Notes under the pieces: model-generated | What the model saw: the letters and a program-made list of their open reading frames with translations, nothing else | The model's database searches: none | What the model was told of the DNA's origin: nothing | From: an uncultured Clostridia bacterium | GTDB taxonomy: Bacteria; Bacillota; Clostridia; Lachnospirales; CAG-274 | Assembly (NCBI GenBank): GCA_947624015.1 | Contig: CANQIA010000008.1 | Coordinates: 19,504-83,503 of the forward strand | Direction of reading: 5' to 3' | Length of the DNA: 64,000 bases | Shown here: piece by piece, positions 32,943-41,900 of the stretch | Layout: the number at the start of each line of letters is the position of its first letter | Position numbering within the stretch: position 1 is the stretch's first letter | Program-made: the position numbers and the translations under genes

Positions 32943-33473
32943 ATGCTCCATTCGTGTAAATATAAGTCGCCCTTAGGCACACTTACCCTTATTGCAAGTA
33001 ATACCGATATCAAAGAAGTGCGTCTTGAAAACCAAAGATTCAATAACGGAGCCTTTGAAAGCATAAATAAAGCAAATCCCGTTCTTAATCAATGCGAGCA
33101 TTGGCTTACGGATTATTTTGAAGGCAAAAAACCTTCTCCCTATGAGCTTCCTCTGGCGCCAGAAGGCAGTCCCTTCAGAAAAAGAGTGTGGGAAATACTG
33201 TGCGAGATACCCTATGGCAGTGTGATCACATACGGGGATATAGCAAAAAGGATAGCTCATGAAAGAGGTATACCAAAAATGGCTGCCCAAGCAATAGGCG
33301 GCGCCGTAGGACACAATCCTATCTCTATAATCATACCTTGTCATCGTGTTGTAGGAGCAGGCTTTGATCTGACAGGCTATGGCGGAGGCATAAATACTAA
33401 AATATGGCTTCTTGAGCATGAGGGGCATGATATGAAAAATTTCTATATACCTAAAAAAGGTACTGCCTTATAG
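32943..33473 (+). CDS. ogt: Methylated-DNA-[protein]-cysteine S-methyltransferase
   Basis: This 176-residue suicide repair protein transfers methyl groups from O6-methylguanine to its own cysteine. The acceptor Cys133 stands in the invariant IIPCHRVVG motif, with the helix-turn-helix DNA reader GSPFRKRVWEILCEIPYGSVITYGDIA before it and LTGYGGGINTKIWLLEHEG after it. The N-terminal half is the usual ribonuclease-H-like domain. AAGAGGAAA precedes the ATG, and a terminator follows. Its co-transcription with the sensor kinase has no clear functional reason. Confidence 0.95.
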   Translation: MLHSCKYKSPLGTLTLIASNTDIKEVRLENQRFNNGAFESINKANPVLNQCEHWLTDYFEGKKPSPYELPLAPEGSPFRKRVWEILCEIPYGSVITYGDIAKRIAHERGIPKMAAQAIGGAVGHNPISIIIPCHRVVGAGFDLTGYGGGINTKIWLLEHEGHDMKNFYIPKKGTAL

Positions 33474-33486
33474 ATATATTCTATAC

Positions 33487-33528
33487 AAAAATATTCGCCT
33501 GTTATATGAATCAGGCGAATATTTTTTA
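33487..33528. terminator. Bidirectional terminator
   Basis: A perfect 15-bp stem, AAAAATATTCGCCTG (33487-33501) with its complement at 33512-33526, lies between convergent genes and has T-runs on both strands. Confidence 0.93.
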
Positions 33529-33546
33529 TTGATATGATATTTATTA

Positions 33547-34851
33547 TTAAAGACCAAGAAGCTTCTTTGCGTCTACATAGCTTGAAATACCCTCTACCAC
33601 CTTCTTGGCAGCCTTCATAGCAAGTACTACCGTTGCAGGCTGATGCACTACATCGCCGCCGGCAAAAACGCCGTTTAACGTAGTCATACCATAGGGCTTT
33701 TCCTTTATAACAAGATAACCGTTGTCGTTTACCTCGATACCCTTTGTGGTAGATATTATTCTCTTTGCAGGCTTGGAGCCTATGGCTATAAGCACCTTAT
33801 CGCAGGGTACTACAAGTTCGTTGCCCTCCTGCTCGACCGCAAGTCCCACAAGCTTATTTTTATCATTTCCAACATACTTTATGGGAGTGGAGTTCCACAT
33901 AAACTTAACACCGTCGGCAACAGCGCTGTCATACTCTACTTTTTCTGCCGAAATGGTATCCGGAGTGCTTCTGTACACTACCGTTACCTTCTTTGCGCCC
34001 ATTCTGAGGGCTGTTCTGGAAGCGTCCATGGCAACATTGCCTGCGCCTATTACAAGTACGGTATCTCCCTCGTGTACGGGTACCTCTTTTCTTTCAATGC
34101 TGTTGCTGTTGTAAAGAGCCACCATTCTCAGGAAATAGTGAGATTTGATAACGCCTCTCAGCTCCTTGCCGGGAATATCGAGCTCCCTTGCCACGGCTGT
34201 GCCTGTACCGATGAATATGGCGTCAAAGCCCTTTGCAAAAAGCTGATCGATAGTGATATCCTGACCGATAATGGTATTATTTATAAACTGAACGCCCAAT
34301 TCGGCAATTCTCTTAGTCTCACGTCTGACAACTTCCTTGGGCAATCTGAACTCAGGAATACCGTATAGCAATACGCCGCCCGGTTCGTTTTCGCCTTCGT
34401 ATACCGTTACGTTAAAGCCCATCATTGCAAGATCGCCTGCTACGGTAAGTCCTGCGGGACCTGAGCCGATTACAGCTACATTTCCTCTTGTTTTGGGCGG
34501 TATCTTTTCTCTTATAAGATTCATATCCGCATCAAAATCCGCCACAAACTGTTCCAGCTTTCCTATTTTAATAGGTTTGTTTGCCTTATTGAGTACACAG
34601 TGACCTTGACACTGCTTTTCGTGAGGACAAACTCTGCCGCACACAGCAGGAAGGTTTGTCCTTTCGGCAAGTATGCTTCTTGCTTCGCCAAAATTACCTC
34701 TTGAGAGCTGATGGATAAATTCGGGAATCTTATTTTCAATAGGACATCCTGTTATACAAAGCGGCTTTTTGCAATTAAGGCATCTTTTTGCCTCAGCAAG
34801 AGCTTCCTGCATGGTAAAGGGCTGAATATCGTAGGTTTCGTTTGCGTTCAT
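33547..34851 (-). CDS. NAD(P)-dependent glutamate synthase small-subunit-like oxidoreductase
   Basis: This 434-residue flavoprotein matches GltD (glutamate synthase beta chain) and its paralogues such as NfnB/SudA-type subunits. The N-terminal cysteine-rich [4Fe-4S] region (CLNCKKPLCITGCP, then CGRVCPHEKQCQGHC) is followed by an FAD-binding GSGPAGLTVAGDLA near residue 130 and an NAD(P)-binding GAGNVAMDASRTA near 270, plus the C-terminal GVFAGGDVV. No glutamate synthase large subunit or NfnA/SudB partner is adjacent, so assigning a reaction would be guesswork. It follows the aminotransferase by 32 bases in a probable operon. Confidence 0.88.
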   Translation of the reverse strand: MNANETYDIQPFTMQEALAEAKRCLNCKKPLCITGCPIENKIPEFIHQLSRGNFGEARSILAERTNLPAVCGRVCPHEKQCQGHCVLNKANKPIKIGKLEQFVADFDADMNLIREKIPPKTRGNVAVIGSGPAGLTVAGDLAMMGFNVTVYEGENEPGGVLLYGIPEFRLPKEVVRRETKRIAELGVQFINNTIIGQDITIDQLFAKGFDAIFIGTGTAVARELDIPGKELRGVIKSHYFLRMVALYNSNSIERKEVPVHEGDTVLVIGAGNVAMDASRTALRMGAKKVTVVYRSTPDTISAEKVEYDSAVADGVKFMWNSTPIKYVGNDKNKLVGLAVEQEGNELVVPCDKVLIAIGSKPAKRIISTTKGIEVNDNGYLVIKEKPYGMTTLNGVFAGGDVVHQPATVVLAMKAAKKVVEGISSYVDAKKLLGL

Positions 34852-34883
34852 AAAAATAACCCCCTCATAGTTTTATTTTATAT

Positions 34884-35984
34884 TTATTCTATACATTTTT
34901 TTAAAGAATTAAGCAGAAGAGTATTGCTATTTTCATCTAGAATACAAAATCTCAGATATCGGCTTCCCAGATACGGAAAATCCGACGCATCTCTTATAAG
35001 TATATTATCTTTTATAAGCTCTTCAAATATCTGAGTGGAAGTTATATCCTCTTTTTCTATTCTGCAAAGGAAAAAGTTGGACTGGCTTTCATATACATGT
35101 ATATTCTTAAATTCCTTAAGAGCGGCATATATCCTTTTTCGCTCTCTTCCCGTAAGCTCCAAGGTCCTTTTTGCATATTCCCTGTCGGCAAACATAGTCC
35201 TGCCTGCAATTTCAGCAAATATATTGACCGACCAAGGATCCTTGCACTTATTGATACGCTCCAACAAGCCTTCATCCGAGCATATGCCGTATCCCAACCT
35301 AAGACCCGGACAGGCAAAGAATTTAGACGTGCCTCTTATTACAAAAAGATTTTTAAACTCCTTTGCAAGAGGTATTGCCGATACATTTTTTTCTCTGTCC
35401 GAAAACTCCACATAAGTCTCATCTATCATTACATATGTGCCTGTCTCTTTACAATGAGCAAGCAGCTTTTTAATAACAGCGCAATCGATATATGTGCCTG
35501 TGGGATTGTTGGGATTGCATATTACAAGAAGATCCGTATCGTCTGTAACGGCAGTTATGAGTCTTTCCTCGTTGAGCCTGAATTCTTCCTCATCCCTTAA
35601 AGGAAAAAGCTCTGCGCTGCCGCCGGAAAGCTTTACTTCATTGAGATATTCCGAATAAGCGGGAGATACGATAAGGGCTTTTTTAGGCGCCGTGATCTTT
35701 ATAAAAAGAGAAATAAGCTCTGTGGAGCCGTTTCCCACAACAATATGCTCGTGATCGGTGCCTGTGTATTCTCCTATCGCCCTTCTCAGCTCTACATATG
35801 AAACATCAGGATAATTGACTGCCGCATCGGGATTGTTTATAATGGCATTTTTAACAGACAAGGGCAATCCGAGAGGATTGACATTGCCGCTAAAGTTAAG
35901 TATATCTTTTTTGTCGATGCCATATATTCTTGAGATCTCATCCAGATCTCCGCCATGCAGCGTATGAAGGTTTCCCTTTTTCAT
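34884..35984 (-). CDS. PLP-dependent aminotransferase, HisC/CobD-like
   Basis: This 366-residue class I/II aminotransferase-fold enzyme starts with HGGDLDEISRIYGIDKKDIL and NFSGNVNPLG, the opening typical of L-threonine-O-3-phosphate decarboxylase (CobD) and related HisC-like proteins. The PLP pocket has CNPNNPTGTY, the Asp/Tyr in MIDETYVEF and the Schiff-base lysine in RGTSKFFACPGLRLGYG. No cobalamin or histidine genes are nearby, so CobD and histidinol-phosphate aminotransferase are both possible. It heads a two-gene unit with the GltD-like oxidoreductase; that pairing is unexplained. Confidence 0.85.
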   Translation of the reverse strand: MKKGNLHTLHGGDLDEISRIYGIDKKDILNFSGNVNPLGLPLSVKNAIINNPDAAVNYPDVSYVELRRAIGEYTGTDHEHIVVGNGSTELISLFIKITAPKKALIVSPAYSEYLNEVKLSGGSAELFPLRDEEEFRLNEERLITAVTDDTDLLVICNPNNPTGTYIDCAVIKKLLAHCKETGTYVMIDETYVEFSDREKNVSAIPLAKEFKNLFVIRGTSKFFACPGLRLGYGICSDEGLLERINKCKDPWSVNIFAEIAGRTMFADREYAKRTLELTGRERKRIYAALKEFKNIHVYESQSNFFLCRIEKEDITSTQIFEELIKDNILIRDASDFPYLGSRYLRFCILDENSNTLLLNSLKKCIE

Positions 35985-36075
35985 AAGAATAACTTCCTTT
36001 TCCCTTCTCTTTTCTAATTATATCATTAATAAATGAATATTTAAAGAGTAATTTTTATAAAATAGTAAATTTTTA

Positions 36076-36104
36076 TTGGAAAATCCATGAAATTGTGTTA
36101 TACT
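36076..36104 (+). promoter_or_regulatory. Promoter of the CorC/HlyC-mreB unit
   Basis: TTGGAA (36076-36081) and TATACT (36099-36104) are 17 bases apart, about 50 bases upstream of the ATG at 36156. Confidence 0.65.
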
Positions 36105-36155
36105 GTATTTGTTAAATAATGTATTCTTGTATTTTATTTTAGGAGTGTGGTTTTA

Positions 36156-37442
36156 ATGGGCGACTCGGAAAGTTCCCAGTATCTGTCGAGAATTATTATT
36201 TTATTTGTGTGTCTGGCTCTCTCAGGCTTTTTTTCAAGCTCTGAAACTGCTCTGACCTCCCTTAGCAAAATCAGAATAAGAGCCATGGTAGAGGAAGGAG
36301 CCAAAAACGCCAAGCTTATACAAAAAGTAACGGACAACTCTGCCAAGCTTTTAAGTACAATACTTATAGGCAATAATATTGTGAATATAGAGGCGGCAGC
36401 CATAGGCACCTTGATAGCCACGGATCTTTTCGGGAGCAAAGGCGCCGGCATTGCCACAGGCGTGCTTACCGTTCTTGTACTTATATTCGGCGAGGTCACT
36501 CCCAAGACATACGCCAAAGACAACTGTGAAAAAATGAGTCAGTTTGCAGTAAAGCCTATTGCTGCTCTTATGGTCATATTTACTCCCCTTGTTATAATAC
36601 TCAATGCCATTACAAAGCTTATATTCAAGCTTATCGGCGGCGAGGTCAAGGAAGCCCCCATGGTGACCGAAAATGAATTCAGGACCATGGTGGATGTAAG
36701 TCACGAGGAGGGAGTACTTGAAGGCGATGAAAAAGAAATGATCACAAATGTTGTGGATTTCGGTAATGCCACCGCCGAGGAGATAATGGTTCCCCGTATA
36801 GATATAGTTTCCATTCCCGATGACATAAGCTATGAGGATGCCGTAAAGACCTTTAGGGAAAAAAAGTTTACCCGTATACCTGTTTACAGTGAAACAAACG
36901 ACAATATTGTGGGCATACTATCCTTTAAGGATATTATGCTTCTGGAAAATACAGAGAATTTCAAGGTGTCCGATTATTACAAGGAGCCGTATTTTACCTA
37001 CGAATCCAAGCTTTGCTCAAAGCTCTTTGCCGGTATGAAGAAAAACTCCATATCAATGGCAATAGTTCTTGACGAATACGGCGGAACAGCCGGTATAGTC
37101 ACTTTACAGGATCTTATCGAAGAGATAGTTGGAGATATTATCGACGAAATAAGAGATGATGAAGAGGAGATCACCCCTATCAGGGAAGACGAATATCTTG
37201 TAGACGGAAGTACAAAGCTGGACGATGTTAACGAAGCATTGGGTACCGACTTTGAAAATGACGATATAGAATCCATAGGCGGTTATGTACTTGCCATATT
37301 GGGCAGATTTCCCGACAAGGGCGAAATAGTGGAAGACAAAAACGCCAAGTTCTATATTGAGGAAATAGATAAAAACCGAATAGAAAAGCTTAAGATAATT
37401 TTAACGGCAAAAAATGAAGACGCCGATGAAAAGGAGAAGTAG
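36156..37442 (+). CDS. CorC/HlyC-family membrane transporter (CNNM-DUF21, CBS, CorC_HlyC domains)
   Basis: This 428-residue membrane protein has an N-terminal DUF21/CNNM domain with three to four membrane helices (about 10-180, LALSGFFSSSETALTSLS), a pair of CBS domains (about 200-320, EIMVPRIDIVSIP and IVGILSFKDIML), and a C-terminal CorC_HlyC domain (about 335-425, DEYLVDGSTKLDDVNEALG). These proteins are linked to Mg2+/cation efflux or homeostasis, and the old haemolysin name is misleading. AGGAG precedes the ATG at 36156 by 10 bases. mreB follows after 3 bases. Confidence 0.92.
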   Translation: MGDSESSQYLSRIIILFVCLALSGFFSSSETALTSLSKIRIRAMVEEGAKNAKLIQKVTDNSAKLLSTILIGNNIVNIEAAAIGTLIATDLFGSKGAGIATGVLTVLVLIFGEVTPKTYAKDNCEKMSQFAVKPIAALMVIFTPLVIILNAITKLIFKLIGGEVKEAPMVTENEFRTMVDVSHEEGVLEGDEKEMITNVVDFGNATAEEIMVPRIDIVSIPDDISYEDAVKTFREKKFTRIPVYSETNDNIVGILSFKDIMLLENTENFKVSDYYKEPYFTYESKLCSKLFAGMKKNSISMAIVLDEYGGTAGIVTLQDLIEEIVGDIIDEIRDDEEEITPIREDEYLVDGSTKLDDVNEALGTDFENDDIESIGGYVLAILGRFPDKGEIVEDKNAKFYIEEIDKNRIEKLKIILTAKNEDADEKEK

Positions 37443-37445
37443 TAT

Positions 37446-38480
37446 ATGTTGTTAGGCAATGATATTGGCATAGATCTGGGAACAGCCAGTGTAATTGTAT
37501 ATAGTAAGGGCGAAGGTATAGTACTCCAGGAGCCGTCTGTTGTTGCGGTAGACGAAAATAAGCGTACTATTGTGGCAGTGGGAGAAGAAGCCCGCAAAAT
37601 GCTTGGCAAGACACCTGCCAACATTGCGGCAATAAGACCCTTGAGAGACGGCGTAATATCGGACTTTGAAGTGACCGAAAGAATGATAAGATACTTTATA
37701 GATAAGTCCGTTGGCAGCAATTGGTTTAAAAAGCCCAGAATAGCAGTATGCGTACCCAGCCGTATAACGGAAGTTGAAAAAAGAGCCGTTCAGGACTCAA
37801 CCAAAAACGCAGGTGCAGGTCAGGTGTTTATTATAGAAGAGCCTATTGCGGCTGCCATAGGCGCAGGACTTGATATAACACGTCCCTGCGGAAGTATGGT
37901 AGTCGATATAGGCGGCGGTACCACCGATGTTGCCGTAATTTCATTAGGCGGCATAGTTGCCTCTACCTCTCTTAAAATAGCGGGAGATAAATTTGACGAC
38001 GCCATTGTGCGATATATGAGAAGAAAGCACAATATGCTCATAGGAGAAAGGACTGCCGAAAATCTTAAGATAATAATAGGAACGGCAGATAAGAATGCCC
38101 CTGTTACCACCCTTGAGGTAAGGGGCAGGAACATAACATCAGGACTTCCCATGACTCTTGAAATAAGCTCAACGGAAATAAACGAAGCCCTTATGGAATC
38201 TGTTACGGCAATCATAGACGCCGTAAGATATGTGCTTGAACAAACTCCTCCGGAGCTGGCAGGCGATGTTTCCGACAGAGGTATAGTGCTTACAGGCGGC
38301 GGTTCTCTTCTGTCAGGGCTCAATAAAGTCATTGAAGAAGAAACAGGGATAAAATGTATTATTGCCGATGACCCTGTAAGCTGTGTGGCAGTAGGCACAG
38401 GCAAATATATAGAATATCAAGCATTAGACGATACAGGCTTTTTTGCCAATATCAAAAAAATATTTTCCTCAAAAAATTAA
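37446..38480 (+). CDS. mreB: Rod-shape-determining actin homologue MreB/Mbl
   Basis: This 344-residue actin-like ATPase polymerises under the membrane and directs lateral wall synthesis. Phosphate loops DIGIDLGTASVIVY (N-terminal) and VVDIGGGTTDVAVISLGG (near residue 158) are present, as is GIVLTGGGSLLSGL near 285. Length is typical. mreC, mreD and rodA are not adjacent, so this is a dispersed or second MreB-type copy (Mbl or MreBH-like), as common in Firmicutes. It is probably co-transcribed with the CorC-type gene, 3 bases upstream, and ends at a hairpin terminator. Confidence 0.93.
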   Translation: MLLGNDIGIDLGTASVIVYSKGEGIVLQEPSVVAVDENKRTIVAVGEEARKMLGKTPANIAAIRPLRDGVISDFEVTERMIRYFIDKSVGSNWFKKPRIAVCVPSRITEVEKRAVQDSTKNAGAGQVFIIEEPIAAAIGAGLDITRPCGSMVVDIGGGTTDVAVISLGGIVASTSLKIAGDKFDDAIVRYMRRKHNMLIGERTAENLKIIIGTADKNAPVTTLEVRGRNITSGLPMTLEISSTEINEALMESVTAIIDAVRYVLEQTPPELAGDVSDRGIVLTGGGSLLSGLNKVIEEETGIKCIIADDPVSCVAVGTGKYIEYQALDDTGFFANIKKIFSSKN

Positions 38481-38515
38481 AGACGCTGTATTTGAAATTT
38501 TAATACAGGTATATG

Positions 38516-38560
38516 AAGCTGTGGCAAATGCGAACGGTGTTTGCCACAGCCCTTTTTTTC
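38516..38560 (+). terminator. Terminator after mreB (GCTGTGGCAAA hairpin, copy 1)
   Basis: GCTGTGGCAAA (38518-38528) pairs with TTTGCCACAGC (38540-38550), followed by CCTTTTTTT. A close relative of this hairpin lies at 51041-51090. Confidence 0.9.
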
Positions 38561-38639
38561 TTGACCTTCTTTTGATATTTATTTGCGGTTGGCAGAGGCA
38601 AATAATTGTTTTTTTGCGCAGTATAAACGCCGGATAACT

Positions 38640-38716
38640 GAAAGAAATGCAAAAAAGCGTATCGATTTTATCGACACGATAAAGGCTCGATCCGAAAAGA
38701 TCGAGCCTTTTTATTA
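38640..38716. repeat. Intergenic repeat: GAAAGAAATGCAA, TCGAT hairpin and terminator
   Basis: GAAAGAAATGCAA (38640-38652) is followed by a hairpin CGTATCGAT-TTT-ATCGACACG (38658-38679), then a terminator with arms AAAGGCTCGATC (38681-38692) and GATCGAGCCTTT (38699-38710). The first two parts recur, nearly unchanged, at 60003-60052. The T-run is on the plus side; the hairpin may also end the minus-strand peptide gene. Confidence 0.65.
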
Positions 38717-38740
38717 ATAGCTTTGATATAAAGCCCTTTT

Positions 38741-38896
38741 TTATTTGCCGCCAAAAACACTGCCATAGCTTTCCGTCATAGGCTCGCCGTTGCTGCCCCC
38801 GTCAATAAGCTTATTTGTAGCAGTACCGCTTGCGGTAATAATATTTTCAGCTATAAACAGTGAAACTGTCATTTCAGGCTTAACATAATTCTTCAT
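38741..38896 (-). CDS. 51-residue uncharacterised peptide downstream of the M60 gene
   Basis: This small gene begins at 38896 behind a full AAGGAGG site and lies 12 bases after the stop of the giant M60 protein, so it belongs to that operon. It reads MKNYVKPEMTVSLFIAENII, then TASGTATNKLIDGGSNGEPM and a Ser/Gly-rich end, SYGSVFGGK. There is no signal peptide or membrane helix. The N-terminal K-x-Y-x-KP-x-(hydrophobic) pattern followed by ENIITASG resembles short leader-like peptides I have seen as unannotated genes in gut Firmicutes, and the Gly/Ser-rich half looks like a precursor core. No maturation enzyme is seen beside it. Function unknown. Confidence 0.7.
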   Translation of the reverse strand: MKNYVKPEMTVSLFIAENIITASGTATNKLIDGGSNGEPMTESYGSVFGGK

Positions 38897-38908
38897 TATA
38901 CCGCCTCC

Positions 38909-41900
38909 TTACTGTAATGTACCGAGACTGAAGGTCTTGGTATCAGAAAGAACCTTTGTTTTACCATCTAATTTAACAACATAAGGCGTTACTTCTATCT
39001 CGGCATCGTCAGGAACATCCGTAATTGTAAATGCATATTCGTATTCCTTGCCAAAGTCTCCCGGCATAACTGCGGAACCGGCAATAGAACCAAATACCTT
39101 ATTATTATCTGTGCCTGCCACAGCTATCGGCTTAGTAACTTCCTTAGCGCCTGACTTAAATATAAAGCCTGCTTCGGCATAATCAAGACTGCTTATGCCT
39201 GCTATAAAGTTAATGCTGTTGCCGTTTCTTTCAGCCTTTACATCTGATTTATCAACGTCGGTCTCGGTTGAGCCGTCGATCTCTGCGCCTGCTCTAAGGC
39301 TTGTGATACCATTTATCTCTTGCCAATTTACCAGTGTAAAGTCATCGTGAAGACTTATCGTCTGTCCCTGTTCAACGATAACAAGTATATCTCTTGCGTC
39401 GCCCTCTGCCTCAAGCTTAAGAGTTCCTACTACAATATTGCCTTGATCCAGAAGATCGCTGTCGGCTACAACATAAATATTGAGCTTGCCGTTTGCATAG
39501 CGATATTCCTTAAGGAGCGCTCTTTCTTCAACAACATTTGACCACTCAAGAGTAGCTTTGGCGCCAAGATCTTCAATGTTGAACTCAGTCTGGAATGCAA
39601 TTGTGTTAATGGCTTCGTCCTCCAGCTTAAGCTCCATTTCAGCCTCTCTGCCGTTTTCGCTTCTGTGGAATGCAAAACCATAGTCATATTCATCCTCTGC
39701 GGGAAGACCGCCTTCTGTGCCTCCGTTATCTTCCGTACCTGCCATATAGTCTGAGCTTTCGCTGCCTGAAGACACAGATGCGGAATAGTTTACGGGAGCA
39801 TATTCCTCTGAAGCACCGCCCTCTGAAAATGCTGCAAGATTTTCGGATGAACCCTCTAACGGGTCAGCCTTTATCTCAATAGACGGAAGCTGGTCAAATG
39901 CGGGAACATTTACATTAAGAGTATTACTTACCATTCTCTCGCCTTCAAGAGTAAGGGCATTGTCAACTCTGTAAAGCTCGGCGCTTATAACGGAAGGAAT
40001 ATTTTTGTAATTATCATCATCCGGTTCTATCCAATAGATCCATGTACCGTCGGATACATCGCCCAGCTCGCCGTTCTTCGGAGGAGTGGCAAGAATGATC
40101 TGATAACCGTCAACTATGGTCTTTTCGTTTCTCTTTTCTCCTTCAAGGAGCTTAACTACATTGTATGCAGGGCTGCCCTTGTACTGACCCGTAAATATTA
40201 CTGAGCCGGCAGGAATGGTGTAAGCCTTAGGATCTGACAGATCATAAGTATAAGGCTTTTCAAGCTTGCCTATACCTAAAGGTACAAGCTCTACATTATC
40301 GCTTGTGGGACCCAATATATTAACGCTGCTTACGCTTGCCTCGGTAGCTTCATAAACTACCTTAACGAAGCTTGCATTGTATATATACATATATCCCGGT
40401 TCCTCAGGATTGTTGAAATAGAATGTCTGCTCGCCATTGCCCTTGTAGTCTATATCCTTAGCCTTAGTCCAGTTAGAGTTATCTTCACTTACATATACTG
40501 CAAATTTGGAAGCGGCGCCATTATACTTGATAGCTGTCACCTGCTCCTCCTTGCCAAGGTTTATTACGAACTCGGCAGGAGCTTTTTCGGCAGTTTCATC
40601 AAGAGTACCGTCTTCCTTCTTGGGAGCAGGCACTGCGCCTGTATATCCTTCCCCATTACCCTGACCGATAATAGAAGGAATAGATGAAATATAAGTATCT
40701 TCGCAATATTCACTGTTGCCGTCTGCCTTTACCTCCGTATCGGCATCAGACTTCATATTGGTCTCGATAGACCAGTTTTCTCTGCCGATGGTACCGTCAT
40801 GCTTTACCTTAACGGGAGCAATATCAACGGCAGCGGTAGTATTGAGAAGTTTGTCATAGCCTATTATCTTATATTCATAGACCATATTGTTGCCTGTTGT
40901 GATCACATCAGTGTAGGATGTCTCGCTAGCGGGAACAAACGCTACGGGAACGTCGTTTCTGATTATCTCATAGCCAAGCATAGCGTCTCCGCCATTATTT
41001 GTAAGCTCAAACTTGATCTCATTTGAAGAAACTACATTTTCGGGATGCTCGGTCACCATTTCTGCAGTTATGCTTGTGCCTGAAGGCATACCGTTTCCGC
41101 CTTTAAGCTTATAATCTCTTGCGTCATCGTTAAAGTACTGTATCTTCTTATCTTCTGTCGGGAACTGTGAAGCATATGCCTGAGTATCCTTGTCATATGC
41201 AAAGCCCCATGCCTCAAAGAACGGTATAAGATTCTTCTTGGCAGCCGCTGAAGCAAGTCTTATAAGATTGTCGCTTGTACTCTTGGTCATTACAAGAGGT
41301 ATTGCGGATTCAGCATCGACTCCCTGTGGTATCGGAGCGCTTGCGGGATCTCTGCTGTATGCATCCATACGAGCATAGAAGTTATTTGCAAGCTGCTGGT
41401 CAAGGCTGTCGAACATCTTATAATCATAATAATTGTCAAAGTAGGAATGAAGCTGCCAGTACATACCCAAGGTCATACCCTTAGGCACAGCGCCTATGCT
41501 GCCTCTTGTTACCACTTTATAAACCTCGTTGAAGTTTATTCTGTCGATTGACTGAGTGGCAAGAAGTGAGAAGAAGTTATTTGTAACCTCTGCCACCACA
41601 TAATTTCTGTTATTTATAACGTGACCCATCTCATGAGCAATTCCCCAGCCAGAAAGCTGACCTGATTCCTTTTTGCCCATATCATCTGCAACAATAGGAG
41701 CAAATGAAACAAGTTCGGGAACACTGTCGTACTCGATACCTATATGCTTGCCGCTTGCATACATAAATGCTCCCGCAAACATAGCGTGATAACGAATATT
41801 AAGTCTTTGCATAGGATATCTGTTAGGGCTTTCCGTAGACAGATTTCCATCCTTGTCGTAATTTTCATTCTTGTTAAGACCCTTGTACTGATAGAACAAG

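Noticed and set aside
36156..37442. Haemolysin toxin
   Set aside because: DUF21, CBS and CorC_HlyC domains indicate a cation-transport-type membrane protein; the haemolysin label in this family is historical.
41190..41484. Plus-strand frames inside the M60 gene
   Set aside because: They are antisense to the catalytic region, lack ribosome sites and have no coherent protein pattern.
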